DNA of 64,000 nt from Bacillota bacterium (GTDB taxonomy: Bacteria; Bacillota; Clostridia; Lachnospirales; Lachnospiraceae), in assembly GCA_023439505.1 (NCBI GenBank), contig JAEXNR010000010.1, positions 1 through 64,000 of the forward strand. Reading direction: 5' to 3'. Within the stretch, counting starts at the first letter, position 1, and each line of letters opens with the position of its first letter. Below are positions 36,988 through 46,106 of the stretch, in pieces. The position numbers and the translations under genes were made by a program. The notes under the pieces are model-generated. The model was not told the origin of the DNA. It was given only the letters and a program-made list of their open reading frames with translations, and ran no database searches.

Positions 36988-38931
36988 ATGAATATAAAGA
37001 TAAAAGATCGAATTGAAAAATTGATTAACAGAAATGCCATTGGTTTATTTTTTGAAGATATAAATTATGGTTTAGACGGCGGATTACATGCTGAGATGAT
37101 TGAAAACAGAGCGTTTGAGTTTGTTGAAGCATATGGTGATGAGAGGAGTTATAATACAAGACAGGCGGGCATGTATGGCTGGTATCCTTACCCCAAGGGG
37201 GACACTTCTTCTCAAATGATGCTGTCGGAGATAGATTCACGGAGCAACAAAAATCCACATCACCTGGTAGTTCGAGCGGCACAGCCGGGTGCTTCCTTTT
37301 CAAATCGGGCCTATGATGGTATTAATATGCAGATTGGTACGGAGTATGTGGTCACTATTTATGCAAGAGCGGATACCTATAAAGGAAATATCTCCATATC
37401 TGTTATGAAAGATCAGACTACTGTCGCTGCGCATACGATTACTTTGGATGCGGGCGGCAGCTGGAGAAAATATAGTATCACGTTAATAGCCGACCAGACC
37501 GTGATCAAAGGGGATTTTGTGATTACGCTGGAGAATATAGGGGAGGTTTGTTTTGACTTTATATCCATGATTCCAGTCAACGCGGTATTAGGATTATTCC
37601 GGATAGATATTGTTGAGAAGATGAAGCGGATGAAGCCGGGTTTTCTCCGTTTTCCTGGCGGGTGCGTAGTGGAAGGTGCTGATCTGGGTAACCGTTATCG
37701 CTGGAAGAATAGCATAGGGGCGAAGGAAGACCGGATACCGAATTGGAACCGATGGGCTGTACACGATAATTCCTGCCCGGAAGGAGAAAAAATCAGGTAT
37801 AGCTATTACAATCAGACACTTGGCATTGGGTTTTATGAATTATTTCTGTTAAGTGAATATTTAGGTGCCAAGCCATTGCCGATCCTGAGTGTCGGTATTG
37901 CATGTCAATTCCAATCCAATGAAAAGGTAAAGTTACAGGATGCGGACTTTTGGCAGTATATACAGGATGCACTGGATCTCATTGAATTTGCGAATGGGGA
38001 TGCCGGGACAAAGTGGGGAAGAAAGAGAATTGAAATGGGACATCCGGATCCCTTTGAATTAGAGCTGTTGGGGCTGGGTAACGAGCAGTGGGAGACGGAA
38101 TCTATTGATTTTTATGATAGATATCGGCTGTTTGAGCAGGAAATCCATAAAAAGTATCCGTATATCAAGCTGATTGGCACCGCCGGCCCCGATATTACAT
38201 CAACAAAGTATACATCTGCATGGGAGTTTTACTATACTGAGCTTGAGCAAAACCCTGATTTTGTATATGCGGTTGACGAGCATTACTATATGAGTCCGGA
38301 ATGGTTTCGAAGCAATGTGCATTTCTATGATGGATATTCCAGGAAAATTAAGGTTCTGGCAGGGGAATATGCTGCACAATCCGGCAACGGCATGAATCGT
38401 CCTGAGCTTAATCACTGGGAGGCGGCTTTATCTGAGGCAGCTTTTATGATCGGATTGGAGCGAAACGGAGATTTAATTGAATATGCATCCTATGCACCAC
38501 TGCTTGCAAGAAGGGATTACGCTCAGTGGTCGCCGGATTTAATATGGTTTGACGGAGTAAGTTCCTATGGCACACCAAGCTATTATGTCCAGGCTCTTTT
38601 TAGCGAATTAAGAGGAGATCATATATTGGAAACAGAAACAGATTCGGAAGATATTCATAGCTGTGTCACTGCATCGGACGATAATGCAAACATATATATC
38701 AAATTGGTTAATACAAAATCGGAGAAAGTCTCTGTTACCTTAGATTTAGACTTTGTGGTAGAAGAGATGGGAGAAGTGATTGTAATGAAGGGCTGCGGCG
38801 AGGAAGTAAATTCGTTTGAGAAGCCATATTGTATTACTCCACAGAAGAATGGTATTCGCTTTATGAATCATATGCAGATGGAATTACAACGGGAAGCTCT
38901 TTACATCATTGTATTAAAGAAGAATTCTTAA
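36988..38931 (+). CDS. GH51 alpha-L-arabinofuranosidase (cytoplasmic)
   Basis: At 647 residues with no signal peptide, this should remove L-arabinose side chains from imported oligosaccharides. GH51 features: the opening NAIGLFFEDINYGLDGGLHAEMIENR-type region (seen in part), FLRFPGGCVVEGADL, acid/base Glu366 in LGLGNEQWE and nucleophile Glu460 in VLAGEYAA. A CBM4-like beta insertion lies at about 65-190. ATG 36988 has GGAG 8 bases upstream; the in-frame ATG at 36976 lacks a site. Some GH51 members are endoglucanases, so arabinofuranosidase is the most likely but not the only choice. Confidence 0.92.
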   Translation: MNIKIKDRIEKLINRNAIGLFFEDINYGLDGGLHAEMIENRAFEFVEAYGDERSYNTRQAGMYGWYPYPKGDTSSQMMLSEIDSRSNKNPHHLVVRAAQPGASFSNRAYDGINMQIGTEYVVTIYARADTYKGNISISVMKDQTTVAAHTITLDAGGSWRKYSITLIADQTVIKGDFVITLENIGEVCFDFISMIPVNAVLGLFRIDIVEKMKRMKPGFLRFPGGCVVEGADLGNRYRWKNSIGAKEDRIPNWNRWAVHDNSCPEGEKIRYSYYNQTLGIGFYELFLLSEYLGAKPLPILSVGIACQFQSNEKVKLQDADFWQYIQDALDLIEFANGDAGTKWGRKRIEMGHPDPFELELLGLGNEQWETESIDFYDRYRLFEQEIHKKYPYIKLIGTAGPDITSTKYTSAWEFYYTELEQNPDFVYAVDEHYYMSPEWFRSNVHFYDGYSRKIKVLAGEYAAQSGNGMNRPELNHWEAALSEAAFMIGLERNGDLIEYASYAPLLARRDYAQWSPDLIWFDGVSSYGTPSYYVQALFSELRGDHILETETDSEDIHSCVTASDDNANIYIKLVNTKSEKVSVTLDLDFVVEEMGEVIVMKGCGEEVNSFEKPYCITPQKNGIRFMNHMQMELQREALYIIVLKKNS

Positions 38932-38955
38932 TATTATAGAGAGGAAAATTGCGAT

Positions 38956-39969
38956 ATGAAAAAGTGGGATGGATATGAAAAAGGAATAAACCTGGGGGGA
39001 TGGCTTTCACAGTGTGACTATTCAATTGAGCATCTGGAGACCTTCATTGTAGAAAAGGATATTCAATCGCTTACTTTGTGGGACATCGATCACATCCGTC
39101 TGCCCATCGACTATGAAGTGATCGAAGCGATAGAAGAGTTCGACACGGTGGAGGGTTTGAAGTATATTGATCGCTGCATCAGCTGGTGTCAAAAATATCA
39201 TTTGAATCTGATATTGGATTTACATAAGGTTCCAGGATTCTCCTTTGATACCGTTCCGGAAAATCAGTTATTTGAAAGTATAGAATTGCAGAATCGATAT
39301 GTCAAGATTTGGGATGCTTTAGCCAGACTTTACGGAAAATACCATGAATTTGTTTCATTTGAGCTCCTGAATGAAATAGTGGAGAAGGATAGTACAAGGT
39401 GGAATGTGCTTGCAGCCGAAACAATTCGGGTGATCAGGCAGTATACGGAAAAAACTTATATTGTAGTAGGTGGAATTCAGTGGAACAGTGTACATACATT
39501 AAACCAGCTGAGGCTTCCGTCTGATCCCCTTATGGTATATAATTTTCATTTTTATGAGCCTTTTTTATTTACACATCAGAAGGCCCCCTGGTTGGAACTT
39601 ATGCCGGAGGGGATACGTGAGTATCCGGGGAAATTATCGGAGTACCGCAGCCTATCTGAACAGATCAATGCATTTGCCTCCGGATTGTATCATCCGGGAA
39701 TTACAGTTCTTGGAAGGGAATATATGACTGCACTGATAAAGATGGCCATAGAGGCGGCAACTGCCGCTGATGTTTATTTATATTGCGGAGAATACGGGGT
39801 TATTCACACAGCACCACCGGAAAGCATCGTAAGATGGTATCAGGATATACATGATGTTTTTGAGACCTATGATATTGGCAGGGCAGCCTGGTCTTATAAA
39901 GCTATGAATTTTGGAGTATCAGATTTGTATCAGGAGCAGATCAGGGGATCCATTATTCGTAATCTATAG
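38956..39969 (+). CDS. Cytoplasmic GH5 beta-glycosidase
   Basis: This 337-residue single-domain GH5 barrel without a signal peptide opens with GINLGGWLSQ, resembling exo-acting GH5 enzymes such as glucan 1,3-beta-glucosidases. Acid/base Glu140 is in FELLNEIVE and nucleophile Glu279 in YLYCGEYGV; HFYEP marks the conserved His-x-Tyr of the fifth/sixth strand. It starts 24 bases after GH51 in the same operon. It should trim imported beta-linked oligosaccharides; linkage cannot be read. Its extracellular counterpart is the GH5 lipoprotein at 20558. Confidence 0.88.
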   Translation: MKKWDGYEKGINLGGWLSQCDYSIEHLETFIVEKDIQSLTLWDIDHIRLPIDYEVIEAIEEFDTVEGLKYIDRCISWCQKYHLNLILDLHKVPGFSFDTVPENQLFESIELQNRYVKIWDALARLYGKYHEFVSFELLNEIVEKDSTRWNVLAAETIRVIRQYTEKTYIVVGGIQWNSVHTLNQLRLPSDPLMVYNFHFYEPFLFTHQKAPWLELMPEGIREYPGKLSEYRSLSEQINAFASGLYHPGITVLGREYMTALIKMAIEAATAADVYLYCGEYGVIHTAPPESIVRWYQDIHDVFETYDIGRAAWSYKAMNFGVSDLYQEQIRGSIIRNL

Positions 39970-40249
39970 CACCGGTTATTTTGGGTATGAAGTTAACCGT
40001 GACTTGATACATGTGATAGATAGAGAGCATAAAAACACCATACTTATCGGTATCTTATCGTCTTGTATCGTGATGCCCGGATGTGATTATAGAATGGACC
40101 CGGGTTACGCCATAAGAAATTACAGATCGGTATATTCAGAGGGAAGAGCAACATAATGGAAGATTTTTATATGATCCAGGAATTGATTACGAAAGGATGG
40201 ATTTATGTTTTTATCGATCATTGACACAAACAGCTAATGCATATATGAT
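39970..40249 (+). promoter_or_regulatory. Intergenic stretch with a consensus promoter at its end
   Basis: From 39970 to 40156 one frame is open but reads through from inside the GH5 gene without a ribosome site, so no gene is called. A strong promoter, TTGACA (40221-40226), 17 bases, TATGAT (40244-40249), drives the next gene. Confidence 0.75.
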
Positions 40250-40287
40250 AAAATACATAAAGATGAAATAGACTAGGAGGTGACATG

Positions 40288-40920
40288 ATGTTGATTTATG
40301 ATATTCTGGATAGCATACGAGAGAAACCTGCGTTATTCATGGGAAGTAAGAGCCTTACGGTATTGCGTAATTTCTTAGAGGGTGCATTGTACACGTCGCA
40401 AATACTTGGCATGGAGGATGGTGATCAAGAATTTGCACCAGTTCCATTTCGATTTTTTAACGATTATGTTGCTCAGTCCTACAATTATTATGAATCTACA
40501 TCCGGCTGGAAGAATATGATTCTTGATAAACATCGTGGAGAAGAAAAGACCAGCTTTGATGCATTCTATACCCTTCTTGACAATTTTCGATCCATAGAAA
40601 TAATAAAAATACAAAAAAGTGATTTAACACAAGATCAAATAAACCATTATATGGAAAACGAATATGCTCCAAAGAGCATAATACTCAGCGATTGCAATGG
40701 GACGAAACCGTTATTTACTAACCCCAAAGCAATTTATTTGGTGGAACTTTTCAATGACTTGGGATATCTCTGTATGATAGAAGATGGCGATACGATTTTT
40801 TTATACTCGTCTCTTTTAAGAAGCAGACAATCCGCAATAAAATATCTTAATTGTTTTTTTGACGGTTCCTATCAGTGGTATATAGTAGAAAGTATCCCAG
40901 AAAAATTTGAATGGATTTAA
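40288..40920 (+). CDS. Hypothetical cytoplasmic protein, possibly immunity-like
   Basis: This 210-residue soluble protein opens with MLIYDILDSIREKPALFMGSKS, a phrase also found in families of small bacterial proteins beginning 'xxKPxMyiGxxSL' that often lie in toxin-immunity neighbourhoods. No catalytic motif or membrane helix is seen. ATG 40288 has AGGAGG 7 bases upstream; ATG 40285 would be closer than usual. It has its own consensus promoter and stands alone. An antitoxin or immunity role is only a guess from the opening motif and the decayed gene that follows. Confidence 0.7.
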   Translation: MLIYDILDSIREKPALFMGSKSLTVLRNFLEGALYTSQILGMEDGDQEFAPVPFRFFNDYVAQSYNYYESTSGWKNMILDKHRGEEKTSFDAFYTLLDNFRSIEIIKIQKSDLTQDQINHYMENEYAPKSIILSDCNGTKPLFTNPKAIYLVELFNDLGYLCMIEDGDTIFLYSSLLRSRQSAIKYLNCFFDGSYQWYIVESIPEKFEWI

Positions 40921-41050
40921 CACTATTGCTAATAAGTTATGTTACATATAGTGATGGTTCACTTTCGTACCAGTAATCCGTGTGCTGCAAAGTTATGAGA
41001 GAGCAGTTTTAACGGAATAAATAGGAAACAATTGGATTATAAGCATAAAA

Positions 41051-41089
41051 TAACTGCCCCCTGTTCTGAAACGGACAGAGGGGCAGTTA
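41051..41089. terminator. Strong hairpin between convergent genes
   Basis: TAACTGCCCC...CTGT pairs with ACAG...GGGGCAGTTA over about 15 bp around the loop TGAAAC. It lies between the gene at 40288 and the opposing decayed gene and may serve both. The stretch 40921-41050 shows nothing else. Confidence 0.7.
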
Positions 41090-41118
41090 ATATGATTGTT
41101 CCGGCTAACAAACTTATT

Positions 41119-41462
41119 TTACCAATAATGGTCGTAAATATCTTGTAGTGTTGACTCATCTTTTGTACCATCTGCATTTAACCGATCGTAAGTTTGTTTC
41201 TGTGTGTCATAATATACAATTTCATCTGCAGTGTACTCTTTAGTACACCCATCCCTTCACTGTCTTCCATGTAAGAAAAATTCTGTGACAGTACATTTAT
41301 TATTTTCAAGTTATTCAGAGATAATTTATAAAACCTTTCACTTTCATTGACCAGATGATTATCCACAATATAATGCCACAATCGAATATAAGCATATTTT
41401 GCAGTGGTCTCGTAAACTTCCCAGCCATAACAGGATTTTAATAGTCCAGAGAAATTATCCAT
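41119..41462 (-). pseudogene. Frameshifted hypothetical gene remnant
   Basis: One frame reads from 41462 (MDNFSGLLKSCYGW...) to NFSYMEDSEG and then loses homology-like composition and stops at 41178. The adjacent frame continues the sense of the protein with DGCTKEYTADEIVYYDTQ and ends DESTLQDIYDHYW at 41119. A single missing base near 41247-41250 explains it. No family is recognised, and the 5' end may also be lost, as I see no ribosome site. A sequencing error is the alternative. Confidence 0.5.
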
Positions 41463-41501
41463 TACTGATTTAAAAAATCATAATACTAAGGGGGTGTTAG
41501 G

Positions 41502-42416
41502 ATGTTTGGTGTGAAAGGTAAAGTATATTATCCCGATTTTTGTTTACCCGTCAGCTACTATGAGGAGGATAACGAGCTGTATTTGTCGAATAAGTTACAA
41601 TGCTACCGGCTTCTTTTTTTTGAGGATGGGGTAGGGAGTATCTTAATTAATAAGAAAAAGATTGAAATAGTGCCCTTTACTTTACTCTGTCTAAATGATA
41701 AGGAGTGGGTTGACAACATCGAGGTCAAAGGGGGAAGGATGCATTTGCTCTGCTTTCTGCCTGCTGCTGTCAATCATAAATTAACGATAGAACATATGCT
41801 GAAAGAAGAGAATCTATTGGGAACAGATCAGCAGGACAAGTTGTTTTTTATGCCATTTATCGAAGAGGGGAAAAAGCCAGAGAATGGAATATGTTTATCA
41901 GTCGATATGGGAACCAGGCTTAAAGTGATTTTAGGGGACTTAAAGGAACAGCTCATCAATCAAAATGATTCCTGGCCCTGCCTTTCCAGATCTTATCTTA
42001 TTGAGCTGCTTTTTCTTGTATATCGAGCCTTGTCTTTTAAGAAGGAAATTGTAAAAGCGGAAAGAGGCAGTTCCATGCCGGTTACGGAAGAGGTTATTCA
42101 TTTTATCAATCATAATTATATGGATAGAATAACCATAGATGACCTGGCTAGACGGTTTGGTACCAATAGGACTACATTATCAAGGGAATTCAAAGCTGAG
42201 ACCGGAGAATCTGTAATCAATTATCTGATTAAAATCAGGATACAGGTAGCTGCCGGCATGGTACGCGACACAGCATTAACGATTGCTGTAATAATAGAGC
42301 GGGTTGGATTTAAAAACACAGCTCATTTTAACAGGGAATTTAAGAGGTATACCCAATGCCTTCCTGGAGAGTACAGAAAAAAATACAGTCAGGATAATAT
42401 GGTTGAAATAAATTGA
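41502..42416 (+). CDS. AraC-family regulator
   Basis: The 304 residues have an N-terminal cupin-like half and C-terminal AraC double helix-turn-helix (about 195-295: ITIDDLARRFGTNRTTLSREFKA and VIIERVGFKNTAHFNREFKRYT). The opening of the second helix-turn-helix has IIE where IA is commoner. ATG 41502 follows AAGGGGGTGTTAGG. The target is unknown; the gene for a sortase-anchored protein lies 87 bases downstream and may be regulated by it. Confidence 0.9.
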   Translation: MFGVKGKVYYPDFCLPVSYYEEDNELYLSNKLQCYRLLFFEDGVGSILINKKKIEIVPFTLLCLNDKEWVDNIEVKGGRMHLLCFLPAAVNHKLTIEHMLKEENLLGTDQQDKLFFMPFIEEGKKPENGICLSVDMGTRLKVILGDLKEQLINQNDSWPCLSRSYLIELLFLVYRALSFKKEIVKAERGSSMPVTEEVIHFINHNYMDRITIDDLARRFGTNRTTLSREFKAETGESVINYLIKIRIQVAAGMVRDTALTIAVIIERVGFKNTAHFNREFKRYTQCLPGEYRKKYSQDNMVEIN

Positions 42417-42503
42417 TGATTTGTAATTTTTTATTTTCAATTTGATATTTTATTGCCCCTTAAATTGTTTTATGATGATTGAAAATAAACCAGGGGGTGT
42501 AAA

Positions 42504-43238
42504 ATGAAAATATTTAGATGTATTATTACATTAGTCATAGCCTTAGCAATTATAGTAACAGCGAAACCTAATAAGGCTTACGCAGGAACAGATACGGTAG
42601 ACTTTGAAAATGGGAATTTTGATGCTTTTGTTTTAAGAATTGACCCGGATACGGATATTTCTGTTTTATCCGTAGTTGATTTCAATGGCTCAAAGGCGCT
42701 AAAAGTTGATGTACAGGATGCTTCGAAAACGCCGAAGATACAAATAAATGTATCTGATTTGGTTGATCCTTTAAAGCTTGATGCCATTCAGTCTATAGAG
42801 TTTGATCTTGTGATAGAAAATCCGGATGGTAACCCGATTGGCATAAACAACGGTGGAATAGGTAATGAAGGAGAACACCATAGTCCTCTTTGGTCACAGG
42901 GTGAAGATTGGTCTATTCAGGATGATAATCACTCGGTTTCACAAGTTACCAAAATTTCAAGGAGCTTTAAAAATGGTTCTGAAAAATTTATAAACGGTAA
43001 AAAAAGCGTCTATGTCTTTATGAAATGGTCAGGTAATGCCAACGACATGTATATAGATAATCTTCGATTTCTTGATGCGGATGGCAATCCTATCACGCTA
43101 AGTACAACACCGGCGATAAGTGAAGATATTCCAAAAACAGGTTCAAAATCATTTATGGGGTATTTGATAGCAGCGATTCTAATGTTGACCGGAGTCATTG
43201 TAATAAGGAGAAGAACAGTGCCAACAGATTTTCAATAA
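42504..43238 (+). CDS. Sortase-anchored beta-sandwich surface protein
   Basis: This 244-residue protein has a signal peptide (cleavage after AYAG), a beta-rich domain of about 180 residues (VDFENGNFDAFVLRIDPDTD, SIEFDLVIENPDG, NDMYIDNLRFLDADG) that resembles carbohydrate-binding jelly rolls, and a C-terminal sorting signal: IPKTG, a hydrophobic helix and the tail RRR. Sortase would cleave between T and G and link it to peptidoglycan. ATG has CAGGGGGTG upstream. Binding of plant glycan is inferred from the fold and locus. Confidence 0.8.
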   Translation: MKIFRCIITLVIALAIIVTAKPNKAYAGTDTVDFENGNFDAFVLRIDPDTDISVLSVVDFNGSKALKVDVQDASKTPKIQINVSDLVDPLKLDAIQSIEFDLVIENPDGNPIGINNGGIGNEGEHHSPLWSQGEDWSIQDDNHSVSQVTKISRSFKNGSEKFINGKKSVYVFMKWSGNANDMYIDNLRFLDADGNPITLSTTPAISEDIPKTGSKSFMGYLIAAILMLTGVIVIRRRTVPTDFQ

Positions 43239-43261
43239 TTTTATTTTCCACTATGAGCAAT

Positions 43262-43294
43262 AGCCTGTCGCACCTTTATGACAGGCTGTTTCTA
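43262..43294 (+). terminator. Terminator after the sortase-anchored protein
   Basis: AGCCTGTC (43262-43269) pairs with GACAGGCT (43280-43287), followed by GTTTCT. Confidence 0.75.
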
Positions 43295-43311
43295 TAGAAT
43301 AAGGAAAAGAT

Positions 43312-43439
43312 GAAAAAGGGGAGGCTGTGCATCCTATGCTTCATGGTGTTCCAAGAAGGAATATTTTTGGATTTGAAATATCCTAGCGAGATCATAATAT
43401 ATAAATTGCGTATAAAGTTGTTTATACAAAATATTTAGA
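43312..43439. repeat. Dispersed intergenic repeat, partial copy E
   Basis: It begins GATGAAAAAGGGGAGG and ends ATAAATTGCGTATAAAGTTG, matching the right half of the repeats at 57088, 58304 and 59395 but without their hairpin. It runs right up to the promoter at 43440. Confidence 0.6.
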
Positions 43440-43495
43440 TTGACAATTGCAGGTTACAGGTGTAAACTGATTTATAGGTTACGTTTGTAACCTAT
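43440..43495 (+). promoter_or_regulatory. BlaI-type promoter of the orphan M56 protease
   Basis: TTGACA (43440-43445), 17 bases, TAAACT (43463-43468): the same hexamers and spacing as the BlaI promoter at 17891. Two dyads overlap and follow: GTTACAGGTGTAAAC (about 43453-43467) and GGTTACGTTTGTAACC (43478-43493). Between 43496 and 43643 no repressor gene is found. Confidence 0.65.
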
Positions 43496-43643
43496 ATTAG
43501 ATATATACATCACAAACATTAATTAACAAGTTATTTCAAGGTAGTGCTAAAAAATTAGTAGCAGCATTCGTTAGTTTCAAATAATCAACTGTTACAAGAA
43601 AATATTCGTGAATAAAGAAAGATGATTAAGGTAGGTGACACGC

Positions 43644-45518
43644 ATGAATGATGTTGTTCGAATTGTATTATCACTTTCCCTATCCGCTTCCTTCATGGCT
43701 CTTTTGCTATTTGCCGGAAAACCAATCCTTAAGAAACATGTATCAAAAGCATTCTCCTATTATATCTGGACGTTGGTATTATTAAGGCTTGTAATTCCGT
43801 TTTCATTTGATCAAAGCGCTATGAATCAACTGTTTAACAGCGATTTCTTCAATCCACATAGTAAGAATGAAATAACGGTAGACAATGAGATTGTACAGGA
43901 TAGATCAGAGCAGTTGATAGATTCAAGGGAAGCATTTGAGCGTGTAGGGCGTGATAAATCACAGCAAAGTATGATAGAAAATGACCAAGTTAATGTAATG
44001 GTTAATAATAATAAAATAATTTCTGTACAGGCTATCATGGTTATTATTTGGCTTACCGGTGCATGTATAGCATTGCTGTTCTGTATGATACCATATATTC
44101 AATTTAAGTTAAGAATAAAAGATACAAATACAGAACCGGATCAGGAAGATAGTAACATACTACATAATTTGTATAATTCAAAGAAGATAAGGCTTAAGTA
44201 TAACAGTTATGTCAGTACTCCAATGCTTATCGGGATCATATCGCCTTATATTGTGATACCAGGAGGTTATTATGTTAAGAGTGGGAAGAAACAGGAGCTG
44301 GAGAATATATTATGCCACGAACTGATGCATGATAGACGCAAAGATTTGATCTACAAGTGGTTTACTGTAATTGTAACTTCGCTGCATTGGTTTAATCCGT
44401 TGATGCTGCCAATTCGGCGTCAGATATCCCATGCCTGTGAATTGTCCTGTGATGAAGCTGTAATTAGAAATATGAATGCCATACAAAAGCAAAATTATGG
44501 GGAAACGCTTCTTTCGATGGCTGCAGGAAAAAAACTATCCGCAGGGATCCTTTCAACAACATTATGTGAGGAGAAGAAGGAATTAAAAGAAAGGCTGGTC
44601 AACATAATGAAGTATAAAAAACTGACATCAGGTATGCTGTTCCTATCTATCCTTATCGTCGCTCTGCTCACAGGCTGTGGAATAATTCTCGGGTCAGTAT
44701 CAAAAGCTGATACTGCAAGCAGTTCTACACAAGGCGAGGATGTTGATAATGAAATAGAAGATATGAAAAGCAGTGATGAATTAAAATGGTATGGAGAAAC
44801 AAGTCTTATATCAGAAGAAACAGTTCTTCCCGATACCATGATTAACACCGAAGATGCCATATATGATTTTTTTAATAGCGATAGAACAATAGCTTTGCTG
44901 GCGGCCATTCCCGAAGAGGATATTTATGTATATGGGCTAAAGGAAAATGGCAGTGGCGGCGAGAATGATTATTTATATTTTTGCCATGGTATCTGCATCA
45001 GACAGGGAAATGAAATTCAAGTGGTCGATATTGACTGGGGTATTTATGGAGATATTCCGAAGATACAATTTGAAGATTATGATGATGATGGACAAAAAGA
45101 ATTGGCTATGATCTTGAGAAGTGCAAGTGGTACTGATTTGTCACTGATTGATTTGCATATTTTTGAAAAGTCAGGCGAGGGAGGATTTATCGATAATTAT
45201 TTTTCGGATTGGGCAGATCAACTGCGTAAATTGGTAACATATGAAGTAGATGAGACTGGGATCTTAAAAATTTTTGCAAAAGGCTTCCAATTAGAGCAAA
45301 TTAACATCTCAAAATTGGAAGATGATTGGGGGGAAAGGTTTAAGGAAATTGCATTTGGAAATAATGTGAAATTCGTATTTGAGCATGGAAAAATATATTT
45401 ACAAGTTCTCCCTATGGCTAATGTAGATAACTGGGTAACACCACAAGAATTAACAGATACGTATATTCAGATGGAAGTACTGTATAAGGGTGGATTTGAA
45501 TTATTTTATAATCGCTGA
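43644..45518 (+). CDS. BlaR1-like M56 membrane metalloprotease, orphan
   Basis: The 624 residues have four membrane helices, HELMH at 225-229 as the zinc site, downstream glutamate in HACELSCDEAVI and a further helix (about 328-350) ending in LLTGCGII. The extracytoplasmic C-terminal 270 residues carry no penicillin-binding motif and differ from those of the protein at 18410; an acidic segment EDYDDDGQKELAMIL resembles a calcium-type loop. No blaI-like gene lies next to it, although its promoter has the BlaI layout, so the cognate repressor is lost or elsewhere. ATG 43644 follows AGGTAGGTG. Confidence 0.88.
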   Translation: MNDVVRIVLSLSLSASFMALLLFAGKPILKKHVSKAFSYYIWTLVLLRLVIPFSFDQSAMNQLFNSDFFNPHSKNEITVDNEIVQDRSEQLIDSREAFERVGRDKSQQSMIENDQVNVMVNNNKIISVQAIMVIIWLTGACIALLFCMIPYIQFKLRIKDTNTEPDQEDSNILHNLYNSKKIRLKYNSYVSTPMLIGIISPYIVIPGGYYVKSGKKQELENILCHELMHDRRKDLIYKWFTVIVTSLHWFNPLMLPIRRQISHACELSCDEAVIRNMNAIQKQNYGETLLSMAAGKKLSAGILSTTLCEEKKELKERLVNIMKYKKLTSGMLFLSILIVALLTGCGIILGSVSKADTASSSTQGEDVDNEIEDMKSSDELKWYGETSLISEETVLPDTMINTEDAIYDFFNSDRTIALLAAIPEEDIYVYGLKENGSGGENDYLYFCHGICIRQGNEIQVVDIDWGIYGDIPKIQFEDYDDDGQKELAMILRSASGTDLSLIDLHIFEKSGEGGFIDNYFSDWADQLRKLVTYEVDETGILKIFAKGFQLEQINISKLEDDWGERFKEIAFGNNVKFVFEHGKIYLQVLPMANVDNWVTPQELTDTYIQMEVLYKGGFELFYNR

Positions 45519-45884
45519 CCTATTTGGTTTATTACAATCGATTGATACAATAGGAATTATATATTAAATATATTCAGGAGATTACCTAAAATTCATTTTG
45601 GGTTTGAAAGAAGTTTAGATACGAAGCAGCATTAAGTTTAATGTAAAACCTGCACATCTTAATAATTGGATATGCAGGTTTTTAGTTTCATGCTTTGAAG
45701 CTAATTTTGAGATCATAACTTATGAATAGCATTAAATTATGTTAACTAAATTGAGAAGATAGACTTCAATTTTAAAGCCATCTCTGTACGTATAATAGAT
45801 GACAGGTTAATATTTGGGTATGTTATTTCTGATGACCATGAAGATTTATTTGGAGCATGCCTATCAAGTTTTTTTATATTGGAA
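45519..45884 (+). terminator. Intergenic stretch with terminator at 45645-45684
   Basis: AAAACCTGCA (45645-45654) pairs with TGCAGGTTTT (45673-45682), followed by T. I see no gene in the remaining 366 bases; the region lies between convergent genes. Confidence 0.75.
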
Positions 45885-46106
45885 TTATCCAAAAGTACGC
45901 TTGATTTCATCACGCTCATGTTGACTCTCTACCCAATTTTCAACATAACCGCAATTGCAGCAGACATAGCGAATAACCGGAATTTTCTTTATAAGGGTAA
46001 AGGTTGAGGTATAGATGTTATTTCCGCTTGCGTGTCGGTTCGGATGATCAGGAATGCGGACAATATTCACTGAGCCACATTTCGGGCATTTCTTTGTATT
46101 TTTCAT
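45885..46106 (-). CDS. Small zinc-ribbon protein
   Basis: This 73-residue protein has two CxxC knuckles, CPKCGS at residues 7-12 and CCNCGY near 50, forming a zinc ribbon, with a basic C-terminal helix. Its ribosome site AGGAGGTG is made by the last codons (Arg-Arg-Cys) of the preceding permease gene and its ATG directly follows that stop, so it is translationally coupled. Role in the ABC operon is unknown; similar small proteins occur beside LytTR-controlled transporters. Confidence 0.75.
   Translation of the reverse strand: MKNTKKCPKCGSVNIVRIPDHPNRHASGNNIYTSTFTLIKKIPVIRYVCCNCGYVENWVESQHERDEIKRTFG

Noticed and set aside
39911..40156. Plus-strand open frame of 81 codons after the cytoplasmic GH5
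   Set aside because: It starts inside the GH5 gene with no ribosome site and resembles no family known to me.
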